From: Protonemura montana
Lineage: Eukaryota > Arthropoda > Insecta > Plecoptera > Nemouridae
Length of the DNA stretch: 64,000 bases
Direction: 5' to 3'
NCBI GenBank assembly: GCA_947568835.1
Contig: OX387606.1
Coordinates: forward strand, 23,983,111 to 24,047,110
The notes below the pieces were generated by a model, which ran no database searches, was not told where the DNA came from, and saw only the letters and a program-made list of their open reading frames with translations. A program made the position numbers and the translations under genes. Below, one piece after another: positions 50,201-60,335 of the stretch; the stretch's first letter is position 1, and every line of letters starts with the position of its first letter.

Positions 50201-51865
50201 AATTTAAATAAGATTCCAACTAAAAAATTAAGTCCCGGGTTTGACAAATTCTGTGTCTCAGAATCAAGATTCCAACCATTTGAACACGCTATCTAAGACT
50301 CGAGTTGTCGCCATGGCATTTCAGTTAACAACGCTTTTCAAACAAAGGAATGTGGAAGAGAAACGATTTTGGGGCAAATGTTTCTATTGGGCGTTGTGTG
50401 TCGATCTTGTTGTGAGGGAAAACATTTGAATTTTTTCCAAATTTGAGTCAGAAATACTCTAAACGTGCATTCCTCATGGTGGAAATAGTACCGCCGAGTA
50501 GAACGAGGGGCAATGATAGGTAAAACCATTGAGTTTATAGGTTAAGTCAGTAGCCCAGCGTTAGCCTCCAACACGCTGTAATGCCGGTAGTCACCACCCG
50601 ATGGCACCTAGTTTGTAGTTTCTATATATGCTTGGAAACCATTGCAGATACACAAGACGGAACGGTCTATGCTGCAATGTCGAGATAAAATGTAGAAATA
50701 CAATCTCTCCCACGCTCTGTCAGCGTCGCAGTGATCTCAAACTGGTCCACGTAGAGGCTACCAATGAACAACAACGCCTTGTTCTTGTCTCCCATCCTCA
50801 GGAGCCCGTGCACGTGGCCGTTGAGAAGACCTTCTGCTGTCTCTGGTGCCGCGCCGGGCCACTCTCACTCGCCGTCTCTCTTCCGGTTGGCGGGTACACT
50901 TCCGGCCAGGAGATCCCAGTCACCGTTGAGGTGGACAACGCGACCGACCGACCCGTCACCGCCGTCACCTGCAAACTGCGGAAGGTGCGTGTGTCCGTGG
51001 GTTGGAAGTGGAACAACTGTGTCAGACTCGGTGGTCCCTTGGGTACCCCGCGATTCTCTGCAAGTGGCAGCTTTGCTTTATTTCGCAGTAATAGCCGAGC
51101 GTTCAAACTTTCCCTTAGTTTTAATAACCTTTCAAAAAGTGGTGCCCAAACGGGGACATTTAGATGAAATCTGATTTAAATTGCAAACGCTTGCAATACG
51201 CGGGGTATTTTATTGTTAACAACACTATAACCGTCTCAAAAATTGATGCCCAAATGGGGACACGAACCCCGATCTCCTCCTATCGCGGGTGTTGCTCTAA
51301 CCCATTTGGATTTAGCCCCGTTTGGGCATCAATTTTTGAGACGGTTTTAGTGTTGATAATAATTAAAAAAACGCGGACAATTTTTTTATTTCAGATCGGT
51401 TTTTAGTATTTTTACTCTAAATATAATAAATAAGTGCTTGTAAAATACTTTGCGGATTGCAGGTATTTGCAAATAAATTCAGATTTCACTGCCCTGAGTC
51501 CGGCAGCCGAGAGGTTTAAAGCCTGTCTAACGCTCCAATGCCTGACGCAGACGGCTTCGTTCCACGCGCACTCGCCGGTGCCGACCTCGAGGCAGCAGAA
51601 CCAGACTCTGGACGAACTGTCGTTCGACGGCGTCCCCAAGCGCGGCTCGGCGACGTGGACTCGGGGTATGACCATGCCGGTGTTGCCCCCCTCAATCATG
51701 GCCAACTGCAACTTGATTGACATCGAGTACTACCTCCGGGTGGAGGCCGCCGTGGCCGGTCTGGGGACCGTCGAGCTGGACGCGCCGTTCGTGTTCGGGA
51801 CCGTGCCGTTGGTGAACGGGGTGATCCCGGTGGTGAACGGGACAGCTTCGTCGGGACGGAGCTGA
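47268..51865 (+). CDS. Alpha-arrestin 2, short-tailed paralogue, five exons
   Basis: Exons: 47268-47382, 48121-48243, 49319-49542, 50802-50984, 51551-51865; 960 nt, 319 aa. Exons 1 and 4 have the same lengths (115 and 183 nt) as in alpha-arrestin 1, and all intron phases match, so the two are duplicates. Motifs: [112 protein letters not shown]. It stops soon after the arrestin fold, with VVNGTASSGRS, and lacks the long Pro/Gly tail, so it should miss tail-borne ligase contacts (inference). Introns hold a 5S-SINE just after exon 1, two tRNA-SINEs, a LINE tail and an inverted SINE dimer. Confidence 0.92.
47394..47827 (-). repeat. 5S-SINE, single 91-bp unit
   Basis: Tail begins 11 bp after the exon 1 donor of alpha-arrestin 2; head ends ACCGTTCGGT. 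ATGTACAGG occurs at both ends. Confidence 0.9.
47828..47892. repeat. Short GTATGTACAGG-type microsatellite
   Basis: About five imperfect copies of the sequence that also forms the preceding splice donor. Confidence 0.7.
48636..48740 (+). repeat. tRNA-SINE, 5'-truncated
   Basis: CGTTTGGACATCAATTTTTG, clamp arm, GCATTGCAAGCGTTTGCAAT tail. Confidence 0.85.
48955..49255 (+). mobile_element. LINE 3' end
   Basis: Encodes DRASRLWKELPANYVKEL and a stop, the usual C-terminal LINE signature, then a 3' UTR with an AATGA-rich tail. Intron 2 of alpha-arrestin 2. Confidence 0.6.
49619..50218 (+). repeat. tRNA-SINE with nine-fold amplified 52-bp head
   Basis: 5' clamp ACACTAAAATCGTCTC, nine units with box A (TAGCTCAATTGG) starting at 49651 and every 52 bp, one terminal T-arm-like segment, the 3' clamp and the full tail. 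Confidence 0.93.
51160..51366. repeat. tRNA-SINE inverted dimer
   Basis: A minus-oriented tail and tRNA half joined to a plus-oriented arm with TTTTTGAGACGG. Confidence 0.82.
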
Positions 51866-51943
51866 TTGTCGGATCTAGGATCCTAAATCCGGATTTATGA
51901 TAATTCTTGGTTTTAACCTTCTAACGTTCTGAAATCTTTGGCA

Positions 51944-51949
51944 ATTAAA
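51944..51949 (+). terminator. Possible polyadenylation signal of alpha-arrestin 2
   Basis: ATTAAA variant about 80 nt after the stop codon. Confidence 0.35.
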
Positions 51950-52362
51950 TAAGTTTGTATTCAAAGTGATTTGCGACTTTTCTCACTCAATTTGCATCGA
52001 ATTTCTTCACAGTCCATCGCTTAGGATGCAGACGAACGATTCGCACTTTGTTCCTTCGAAAGATTCGCCGGGTATTTCTGAAAATCGTCTGGCCTTCGAT
52101 CTCGAGGCGTGCATTTCCATGATTTCCCCGGACATTTTCCCGCACATCCCGTTGCCGCCGGCAGTGGGTGTGCACGCTAGCCGTCGGACATCAATCTGTG
52201 CCAAACATGATCCCATTATCGCCACGACGGGGTCCTGCACGTATTTGACCTCACTCATCGATTACCAAGTGCACGACAAACAGTCACAGAGATGATTGCC
52301 ACAGTTTGTATCGTCTCATTCTTGCCAATCATAGAGCTGCAAAGAAGCCCGCATGAAATGCT

Positions 52363-52825
52363 GCTAGTAATTTCATTCTTCCAAGCTTTGGTAATGACAT
52401 TAAATACTGTCAGAAATTTCTCGCGAATAAAGAAGCAACTAGCAGTACCCGCTGCCTAACGGCCGCTTTAGATTTTTAGGGAGTGGGAATTTTGGTTTAA
52501 ATGGGACCACAACCAAAAGTACCATGCAATACCATACAGTACCCCAATTTATTTTATTTGAAATTTGCCGCTTATGTCACTTGGGGTCACTGCATTGTGG
52601 AAACTGGTGGAAACTCTGTGAATTCCAAAGTGACCACGATGACAATTTCGAAAACAAACGACGTTGGCTGTCAAAAGATTTCCGTGTATGATTTCTTGTA
52701 ATATTTCTAAGTATATCATTAGTATATTTCTTAATTATTAGTAAAGATTTATGCTAGTAATTTCATTCTTCCAAGCTTTGGTAATGACATTAAATACTGT
52801 CAGAAATCGGTTGCGAATATAGAAG
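52363..52825. repeat. Direct repeats of ~70 bp spaced 390 bp
   Basis: GCTAGTAATTTCATTCTTCC and the following ~50 bp occur at 52363 and 52753. Intergenic. Confidence 0.8.
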
Positions 52826-53461
52826 CAAAGCAATACAACCAAGTGACAGTTATGTCAACAGTAGAAAAGCTTCGCGTAACGCAACACTAAGCCATGGAAT
52901 CTGATGTAAATTTGACCTTTGATAACGAGATCGAAACAAATTAGCTTGCTAGCAAGGTTACATGCCACCATATAATAATACTCAGACGTAGACTACGAGG
53001 ATTGTTGGCACGGAAACCTGACACGGACTCCATTTGAGCAGCTGCATTCGCCATCTGAGCTTCCGACATGCGAGACGCACACAATTTCGATGCGCACGAG
53101 ACAACATCGTTGCTCCAGTAGCTCTGATTTAGGGGGACGGGGGAGGCGTTGCGTGAGACTCAGGTATTGATCCGTTTTCGAATCGGTTACAATCGCTAGC
53201 GACCCTCGCCCTGTCGCCAACCCACGTGACCTTAGCCGGCGCATCGCTACGACTTTGTTTATCAATAATCATGTCTCGAATGCAACTCGTTATGTAAATG
53301 TTGATAAGGTCGTAATTTCCAAGGTCGTACCGCGTGCTGGTGGCAACGCGCATGTCTGAGTGGTTTGAATATAACGTTTGTTGGTTGTCGTGCTCGGTCT
53401 AGTTGGATCGTGGCCTTCGTACAGAGAAGTTTAGAGGATTCTTCTGCTTTTATTGGTGACT
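52826..53461. promoter_or_regulatory. Intergenic, presumed SORD promoter region
   Basis: Upstream of the SORD start codon. I see no TATA box or repeat that I can assign. Confidence 0.25.
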
Positions 53462-56400
53462 ATGGCCGGAACCAAGGGTACCGACAACTTGACTGCGGTC
53501 TTGTACAAGATCAATGATCTGCGACTGGTAAGTTTATCGAATTTTTATGTCAGCATGTGCCAAAGAGAGTAAAACCAAGTAAAACCCAACGGCTTTAGGT
53601 CGCTAATACCTTCATTCTGATTTATACTGGTCTCGAATGACTCTGCATTTAGGTACCGGCTCACTATTTAACCAATCAGAGTTGTTTTCCTTGAGAAAAA
53701 CTAACGACGCACTTGGCAAGTGGCGCCCTGCTCACCCCTCCAACTTGGCGGCAGTTGGCCGCACTAGAATCGTGAATAACAAGCGCTGGTTTTTAATTAC
53801 GATGATATCCCGGCTTACTCGATCAGACTATGAATAAACTCATTTGAAACTCGCCGTGAAATTTTGTGGCAAGAAGTCGTATAAACAAATAATGGCGCCC
53901 CGCAGCGCGTGAAATTAGCACACGCGAGAATGAAGGGAGACTTTATCACTTTGCCTTGTCTTCCCAACAGGAACAGCGCCCGATCCCGGAACCGAAGGAA
54001 AATGGTGAGTTCCACGAATTTGAATTTCTGGGCTGGACACTAACTTATGCCTGCTACTGCATCAAGGGTTATGACTTAACCAGCCGGGCTACGTGCCGGC
54101 ACCGGATTTCCCCTCCTCCCTTCTATGCCAGGTTAGATTCGTAATTTCAGTTTACTAGCCATCATCTACCCATTTACCAACTCTATTAGACCAGTGCCAC
54201 AAGGCAACAATGCGTCGCTAAGTCCCACTAATCAATCAACCAGGATCAAGATATGAATAGTGATAGATCACCGATGTTAAGCAACACTGCGCTGAGTCAG
54301 GTATTGGATGGGTGACCATCATACACATGACCAGTTCTGTTTGGGAGAGAGGTTGGAGGGATGAAAGTTAAGCAACACTGCACTGGGTCAGGTATTGGAT
54401 GGGTGACCATCATACACATGACCAGTTCTGTTCGGGAGAGAGGTTGGAGGGATGAAAGTTAAGCAACACTGCGCTGGGTCAGGTATTAGATGGGTGACCA
54501 TCATATACATGACCAGTTCTGTTCGGGAGAGAGGTTGGAGGGATGAAAGTTAAGCAACACTGCACTGGGTCAGGTATTGGATGGGTGACCATCATACACA
54601 TGACCAGTTCTGTTCGGGAGAGAGGTTGGAGGGATGAAAGTTAATTCAGCAAATTCACTCGCCTTGCTTATCAACCTCTCGACAGCATGGATTTGTGGAG
54701 GAATCCTGTTGTTCGAGTTGTACCGTCCTTCGGAAGGGACGCTAAGCCAGTGGTCCCCTTGGTCTTCGACAGGAGTAGGCTACGTGCCGGAACCGAGTTT
54801 CCCCTCCTACCTTCTAGGCTATGTTAGGTTCATCATCATCATGTTAGGTTCATCATCATCCTCATCATCATCCGCTCATTCACCGACGCTATCAGACCAG
54901 TGCCGCATGGCCATGTGTCAAAATAGTGCGTCGTTTAACACCAGAAATAAAATGAACAATGATATGATTTTACTTGTTGTTTTGCAGAGGTCCTCATTCA
55001 GATGGAGTGCGTCGGTATTTGCGGGTCTGACGTCCACTACTTGACGCATGGACGCATCGCCGACTTCATCGTGAAGGAACCGATGGTGATCGGACACGAG
55101 GCCAGTGGCGTCGTCGCCAAGCTTGGCAAGGGAGTCAAGACCCTGAAAGTCGGTAAGTTACATATTTTATTAGGACACCGGCTAGCATCGACCAGACAGA
55201 GGGAAATCCCCTGCATCTCAGAGGATGGCTCGACTCGCCGTGTGGATATTGCCACTATTCGCAAGGACAAGAAGGAAGCGTTAATCCTTGACCCGACCAT
55301 TCGCTTCGAGCAAGGAACAAAACACGCGGAAGAAGTCAACGATGAGAAAAAGAGGATATACCAGCCCTGCATCGCCGATTTGTCCAGATGCTATCAGATC
55401 CCTGACGGAAAATTGGAGGTAGTGTGCGGTGGCTGGTCGGTGCTCGGGCAGGAATACCAACGTTATTCACTAACTTCCTCAAGCGTTTCATCAACTCCCT
55501 CTCCATATTAGATTCAATAGTTCCTGCCGTTCTTAAATCATCAATTTGCATCTTACACAACCATTTGTACAACACTTCATAAATACCATAACCATAATCA
55601 TAAATATTATTAATAACAAATTGTATTAAAATACAGATCAGTAAGCTAGACCTTAAAGGTCAACCATATATTTGGATAGCTGTCGATTTTTAAATAAATT
55701 GATTTTCTCTCTCTAACAAAAAACTATTTCAACTGGGTTTTGAATGCTAAGTGAAGAACAGCTAAATTTCCCAACGTTTTGTAACTTGTACCTGTTACTT
55801 TATCAAGGGTAAGAGCAGTCCTGACAATTTTCCAATAACAAAAGAACCACATAAAATTAAACCAATTACCTAGTACAAAAATGACGACCGCAAGCCCCAT
55901 CGGGTGGCACCTACCGTTACCACGAGTTGCCGGCTTCGTTTGCTCAGCAGTAAGCGCCATCGAGTGGCAGCTACCGTTACCACGTGTTGCCGGCCTCGTT
56001 TGCTCAGCAGCAAGCGGCAGCTACCGTTACCAAATAGGCAGCGACTCTTCAGCGCTGTGACTTTTGACTAAAACTACGCTGTGTCCATATCTTTGCTATG
56101 AGTGTGAGGTTCAGACCTCCTCCACGCGATGACTGAAAGCGCTGTCTGTTTCTGTTACTAGGCGACCGAGTAGCTATTGAGCCCGGTGTGCCGTGCAGGG
56201 TGTGCTCGTGGTGCAAGGAGGGACGCTACAACCTCTGCCCTGACGTGTACTTCTGCGCAACTCCCCCAGACGACGGCAACCTCTGTCGCTACTACACCCA
56301 CGCGGCCGACTTCTGTCACAAGTGAGTACCGAGGGGTTGGCGTCGTTGTGGACGAGGTCGTCGACAGTCTAGACGGATCTTGGTCAAATCGCGGTTTGGC

Positions 56401-59400
56401 TCACGGCAGTGGCACACCTTATTTTCGCACAATGCTCGAGTGGCGTTGAAACGGATAAAGTTGAGACCAGAAATCAACCCACCCTAAATGTTGTCACTAA
56501 AATTCGGCCAAGATTGCGGGAAGGTTTGAGCTTGTCAATGCTTCCCATCTGTTGTTGGCGCCTTCGAGTGAGTTGCAGCGATTTGACTGCAAGCCGTGCC
56601 GCGTGTCGCGAGCTTGGAACTCGGGGCAGGAATCCGAGATAAGTCTCTAAGTGGGAATGTCTTGTCACAATCCCCTTCTCCCCTTCTTCTCTCCTCTTCC
56701 CCAACAACCGCTAATGAACTCAATTGACTTGGGAATTCCAAGGCACGGTGAAGTTTGCTGTGATTAGCGAGAGACCTAACATTTCCTGCCGCCGATCTAA
56801 TGGGTCTTATGGAGGATTTCAATTTCAAAATCTTTATTGTAACAGATATGCAAGCTACCCACAATTGCAATAAAATAAAAACACAGTAACAAATAAGAAA
56901 CCAATCAATATCATTTCGTTTCACACTTAGCTCATCACATTTGAAACACAATTTTGTTTAACTTTTTCTTTTGAGCATTTGCCGAACGTTCGGGCCGCCA
57001 TGGTTCCAGGTTCTATCCAGGTACCTTGCGAGAAGTTCGTCCTCAAAACGGGACCGTCTTCGGAAGACTTGGAAACCCTTAATTGTCAACCTTTGAGGCT
57101 TGATGTCACAGTAATGCATTGCACAAGCAACGATACATTGGAAAAACGGGCATACGTTTTAACGTTCAATGCCCAGTTTCTACAGGTGCTAACATAAAAA
57201 AACTAAAAGACGTTTTAGTTTTGAGTAACTCATTCACAGTTGGTTTTTAGACTCATGTCTACTTGATTTATCCTTAGCACAAGTTTTTAGAAAAACTATT
57301 TGAACTGGGTTTTGAATGCTAAGTAAAGGGCTACTAAATTTCCCGACGTTTCGTAACATATACTAGTTACTTTTTCAGAGGTTTGAGCAGTCCTGACAAT
57401 TTTCCGATAACAAAATAAAGGATAAGGATAAAATCAAGTAGACATGAGTCTAAAAACCATTATAAAGAATCTCTATGGGGAGAAACGTGGGAAGTTAGTA
57501 GATAGATTGGCGAGACTCTGAGAGAAGAGAGCCACCTTAGATTGTAGATTACATTTTAGGTAATTGTTGTAATTTTATGTGGTTCTTTTGTTATCGGAAA
57601 ATTGTCAGGACTGCTCAAACCTCTGAAGAAGTAACTAGTATATGTTACGAAACGTCGGGAAATTTAGTAGCCCTTTACTTAGCATTCAAAACCCAGTTCA
57701 AATAGTTTTGAGTAACTCATTCACAGAGTAACAGAGACCGTCACCAAAGCAGTGCGTCGTGAAACACCGGCAAACAGCATTTAATAGATCTAATTAATTA
57801 TGCTGATAAGGTGCACAATCATGATACTAGAAATAAGTAAAATATCTTTGTTAAATCTGCAAAAGACTAAAGGCGTGAATGAATATAATTAATTAGGAAG
57901 CATAATTAGGAATACAAAAGCAATATTAAATTTTAAGAAAGAATTGTATAAACGTTTTTAAAAGGAAGAATTTAGCGAGTATTTATGTTAAACATTGTAG
58001 ATGTATTGAATGGCTGTAAAGCTAAACAAAACCTCGTGCCTTCAGACTTCCAGACCACGTGACGATGGAAGAGGGCGCCCTACTGGAGCCGCTTTCGGTC
58101 GGGGTGCACGCGTGTCGCCGGGCAGGCGTCTCCCTTGGATCCAACGTGCTCATCACGGGCGCCGGTCCCATCGGCCTCGTCACCCTTGTCACTGCCAAGG
58201 CTATGGGAGCCAAGTCGGTCATAATCACAGGTAAGTTGTCTAGGTTAGGTTCAGTTTGAACATTCGGTTTATTTAATCATTGTAACTTTGGTTCCCTTTT
58301 GCAGACATCGTCGACCATCGTCTGGGTGTGGCAAAGTCGATCGGTGCCACTCACACCGTTCTAGCAACGCGGGACACTTCGGAGGAAAAGCTGGTGGCAC
58401 AGATTCACGGTCTCTTCGGTGGTATTGGTCCTGACATCACTATTGATTGCAGTGGCGCTGAGGCCAGCGTCCGACTCGCTATTCAGGTAAAAGAACCCAC
58501 GCCTGGGATTGCAATACATAGATATCGGTAGTCACAAAACCGATGTCGGTATCGAATTAAATCCATCAGAAGGTTGGTTGGTCAATGGTTAGGGTCTGCA
58601 AAGTTAGATCATAGAAAACAGCAGCGAAGATATTATCAGAAAGTGCATAGCAGAGATAATAATGTATAATGTGTGCCTATGTTTCTATCTTGTTATAACA
58701 TTCTGTCGCATGGTGCCTTTGCTAAAATGCTGTCTTTTCTTCCAGACTACCAAGTCTGGTGGTACCGTGGTTCTGGTCGGCATGGGAGCGCAGGAGGTCA
58801 AGGTGCCATTGGTCAATGCCGCCGCTCGAGAGGTCGACATCAAAGGCATCTTCCGTTACTGTAACGAGTGAGTACCCGGCCACGAAGAGTGGATAATTAT
58901 TGGAAGGGATGTGCACCGATCTCGGGGGTGGGATTGGCAAGATGTTTCGCCTGGCACTTCTTCAACTCCTTTTCATCCGTAGCTTTGCAATTTCTTCTGT
59001 CGGGCCGTAGAGGTATGTCATAGGTGCTGTGCAGGAAACACTGGTCCTTAGAGCACAGGAGTTCAGCAACACTGCGCTAGGTCAGGTATGAGATGGGTGA
59101 CCATCATACACATGACCAGTTCTGTTCGGGAGAGAAGTTGGAGGGATGAAAGTTAAGCTACACTGCGCTGGGTTAGGTATTGGATGGGTGACCATCATAC
59201 ACATGACCAGTTCTGTTCGGGAGAGAGGTTGGAGGGATGAAAGTTAAGCAACACTGCACTGGGTCAGGTATTGGATGGGTGACAACCATACATACGCATG
59301 ACGGTTTGTTGGGTAAGGATTTAAAACTAAAGCCGTACTTATCTTTGGAAATGGATATACGTGGATTTGTGGAGGAATCCTCTTGTAAATGCTGTACTGT

Positions 59401-59728
59401 CCTTCGGAAGGGTCGGTAAGCCGGTGAATCCCTTGATGCTCTTCGCCAGAAGTGGGCTTCGTGCCGACACCAGGTGTTCCCACCTCCCTTTTAGGCAACT
59501 GTTATAGGTTCACCATAATCCTCGTCACCATAGTGAAGTAAGTGAAGTAATCGAAGTAATCTCTGTCATCTCAACAGCTACCCGATCGCACTGGCCATGG
59601 TAGCATCAGGCACTGTCAATGTGAAACAGCTGATCACGCACAACTACAAGCTGGAGGAAACGTTGGAAGCGTTCGAGACAGCTCGCACGGGCCGTGGTAA
59701 CCCCATCAAGGTGATGATCCACTGCTGA
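53462..59728 (+). CDS. SORD: Sorbitol (L-iditol 2-) dehydrogenase, complete, eight exons
   Basis: Zinc-dependent medium-chain dehydrogenase oxidising sorbitol to fructose with NAD+ in the cytosolic polyol pathway. Exons: 53462-53527, 53971-54004, 54988-55152, 56162-56321, 58046-58230, 58305-58486, 58746-58867, 59578-59728; 1065 nt, 354 aa, close to the human length. Catalytic zinc ligands are present: Cys in [12 protein letters not shown], His-Glu in [10 protein letters not shown], and Glu in [15 protein letters not shown]. The nucleotide fold has [18 protein letters not shown]. Other family motifs are [50 protein letters not shown] and [11 protein letters not shown]. Introns carry 5S-SINEs, a LINE 3' end and an inverted Penelope-like insertion; the host frame is unaffected. 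Confidence 0.96.
54084..54240 (+). repeat. Degenerate 5S-SINE tail
   Basis: GGCTACGTGCCGGCACC, CTATTAGACCAGTGCC, AATGCGTCGCTAAGTC. Confidence 0.65.
54262..54950 (+). repeat. 5S-SINE, four 91-bp units
   Basis: Units start at 54276, 54367, 54458 and 54549. 5'-truncated within the 5S head. Ends about 38 bp before SORD exon 3. Confidence 0.9.
55160..55718 (+). mobile_element. LINE 3' end with endonuclease-like C terminus
   Basis: The reading frame contains [20 protein letters not shown], then TIRFE and [16 protein letters not shown], resembling the D-x-T-type C-terminal domain of some arthropod LINE polyproteins, followed by a stop and 3' UTR. SORD intron 3. Confidence 0.6.
55722..55864 (-). 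repeat. Penelope-like dispersed repeat
   Basis: AAACTATTTCAACTGGGTTT, then TTTTGTAACTTGTACC and CCTGACAATTTTCC. Confidence 0.6.
55890..56035. repeat. ~63-bp tandem repeat, about 2.3 copies
   Basis: GTTGCCGGCTTCGTTTGCTC and CAGCTACCGTTACCA recur. Ends about 125 bp before SORD exon 4. Confidence 0.8.
56322..57215. other. SORD intron 4, first part
   Basis: A reversed LINE-tail-like patch near 56820-56890. No exon recognised. Confidence 0.35.
57240..57705. mobile_element. Penelope-like insertion with inverted arms
   Basis: About 125-bp inverted arms (57285-57412 and 57575-57702) match each other better than other copies. A 21-bp direct repeat beginning TTTTGAGTAACTCATTC flanks the whole (57219-57239, 57706-57726). 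The arms carry CTGAAGA, a GTAAC/GTTAC stem and GAAAC. Confidence 0.6.
59010..59530 (+). repeat. 5S-SINE, about three units, diverged
   Basis: GTTCAGCAACACTGCGC, then two clearer units, body and a decayed tail. SORD intron 7. Confidence 0.85.
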
Positions 59729-59825
59729 GGACCTCGGCACCCAGTTCAACCCCCGGTCAGGCCACTTTATGTCCAGGATAAACTACCATTCTACCCCAAC
59801 GCGCTTTGTAGGAGTTCAAAGCTTG

Positions 59826-59831
59826 AATAAA
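59826..59831 (+). terminator. Likely polyadenylation signal of SORD
   Basis: AATAAA about 100 nt after the SORD stop. Confidence 0.6.
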
Positions 59832-60335
59832 TATATTTTTCAAAGCTATGTCTGTGTTTGTTTTAATTCCGTGAGGCAGGTGGTCGGGTTTTGCTCGCTG
59901 AACGGTGCTACCATCACCTACTATGTACCTACCAGAAAGTATCCCTTCCTCTATGCTAGTCACCTGAGATTAAAGTCCCCACCATATGCCAGTATTTTAG
60001 GCACACGCGCTTGTCTCTTGTAATCGACGGTAAAAGGTATTAAAAGGATTGTTACATTATATAGGTTGCGATGAACTCATGTCGTCAATCAACGATAGTA
60101 ATTTGTTGAAGTTACTTCTACTGAAATTGGGCGCAATAATAAATAATTGAACAAAAACACTCTAACCATGCGTGACTTTATGTGTAAGTACGATATGATC
60201 GCTAATTAAAGTAATTCACTCAATGATTGAGACAAGCATTTTTAATGTTGGTCCTCGTGTTCGAACATTGCTATACCTAATTTGACCGAGTAGTTGGTGA
60301 CCAGGCTTGTTACTCTTTGGGAACGAATAGTGAAG

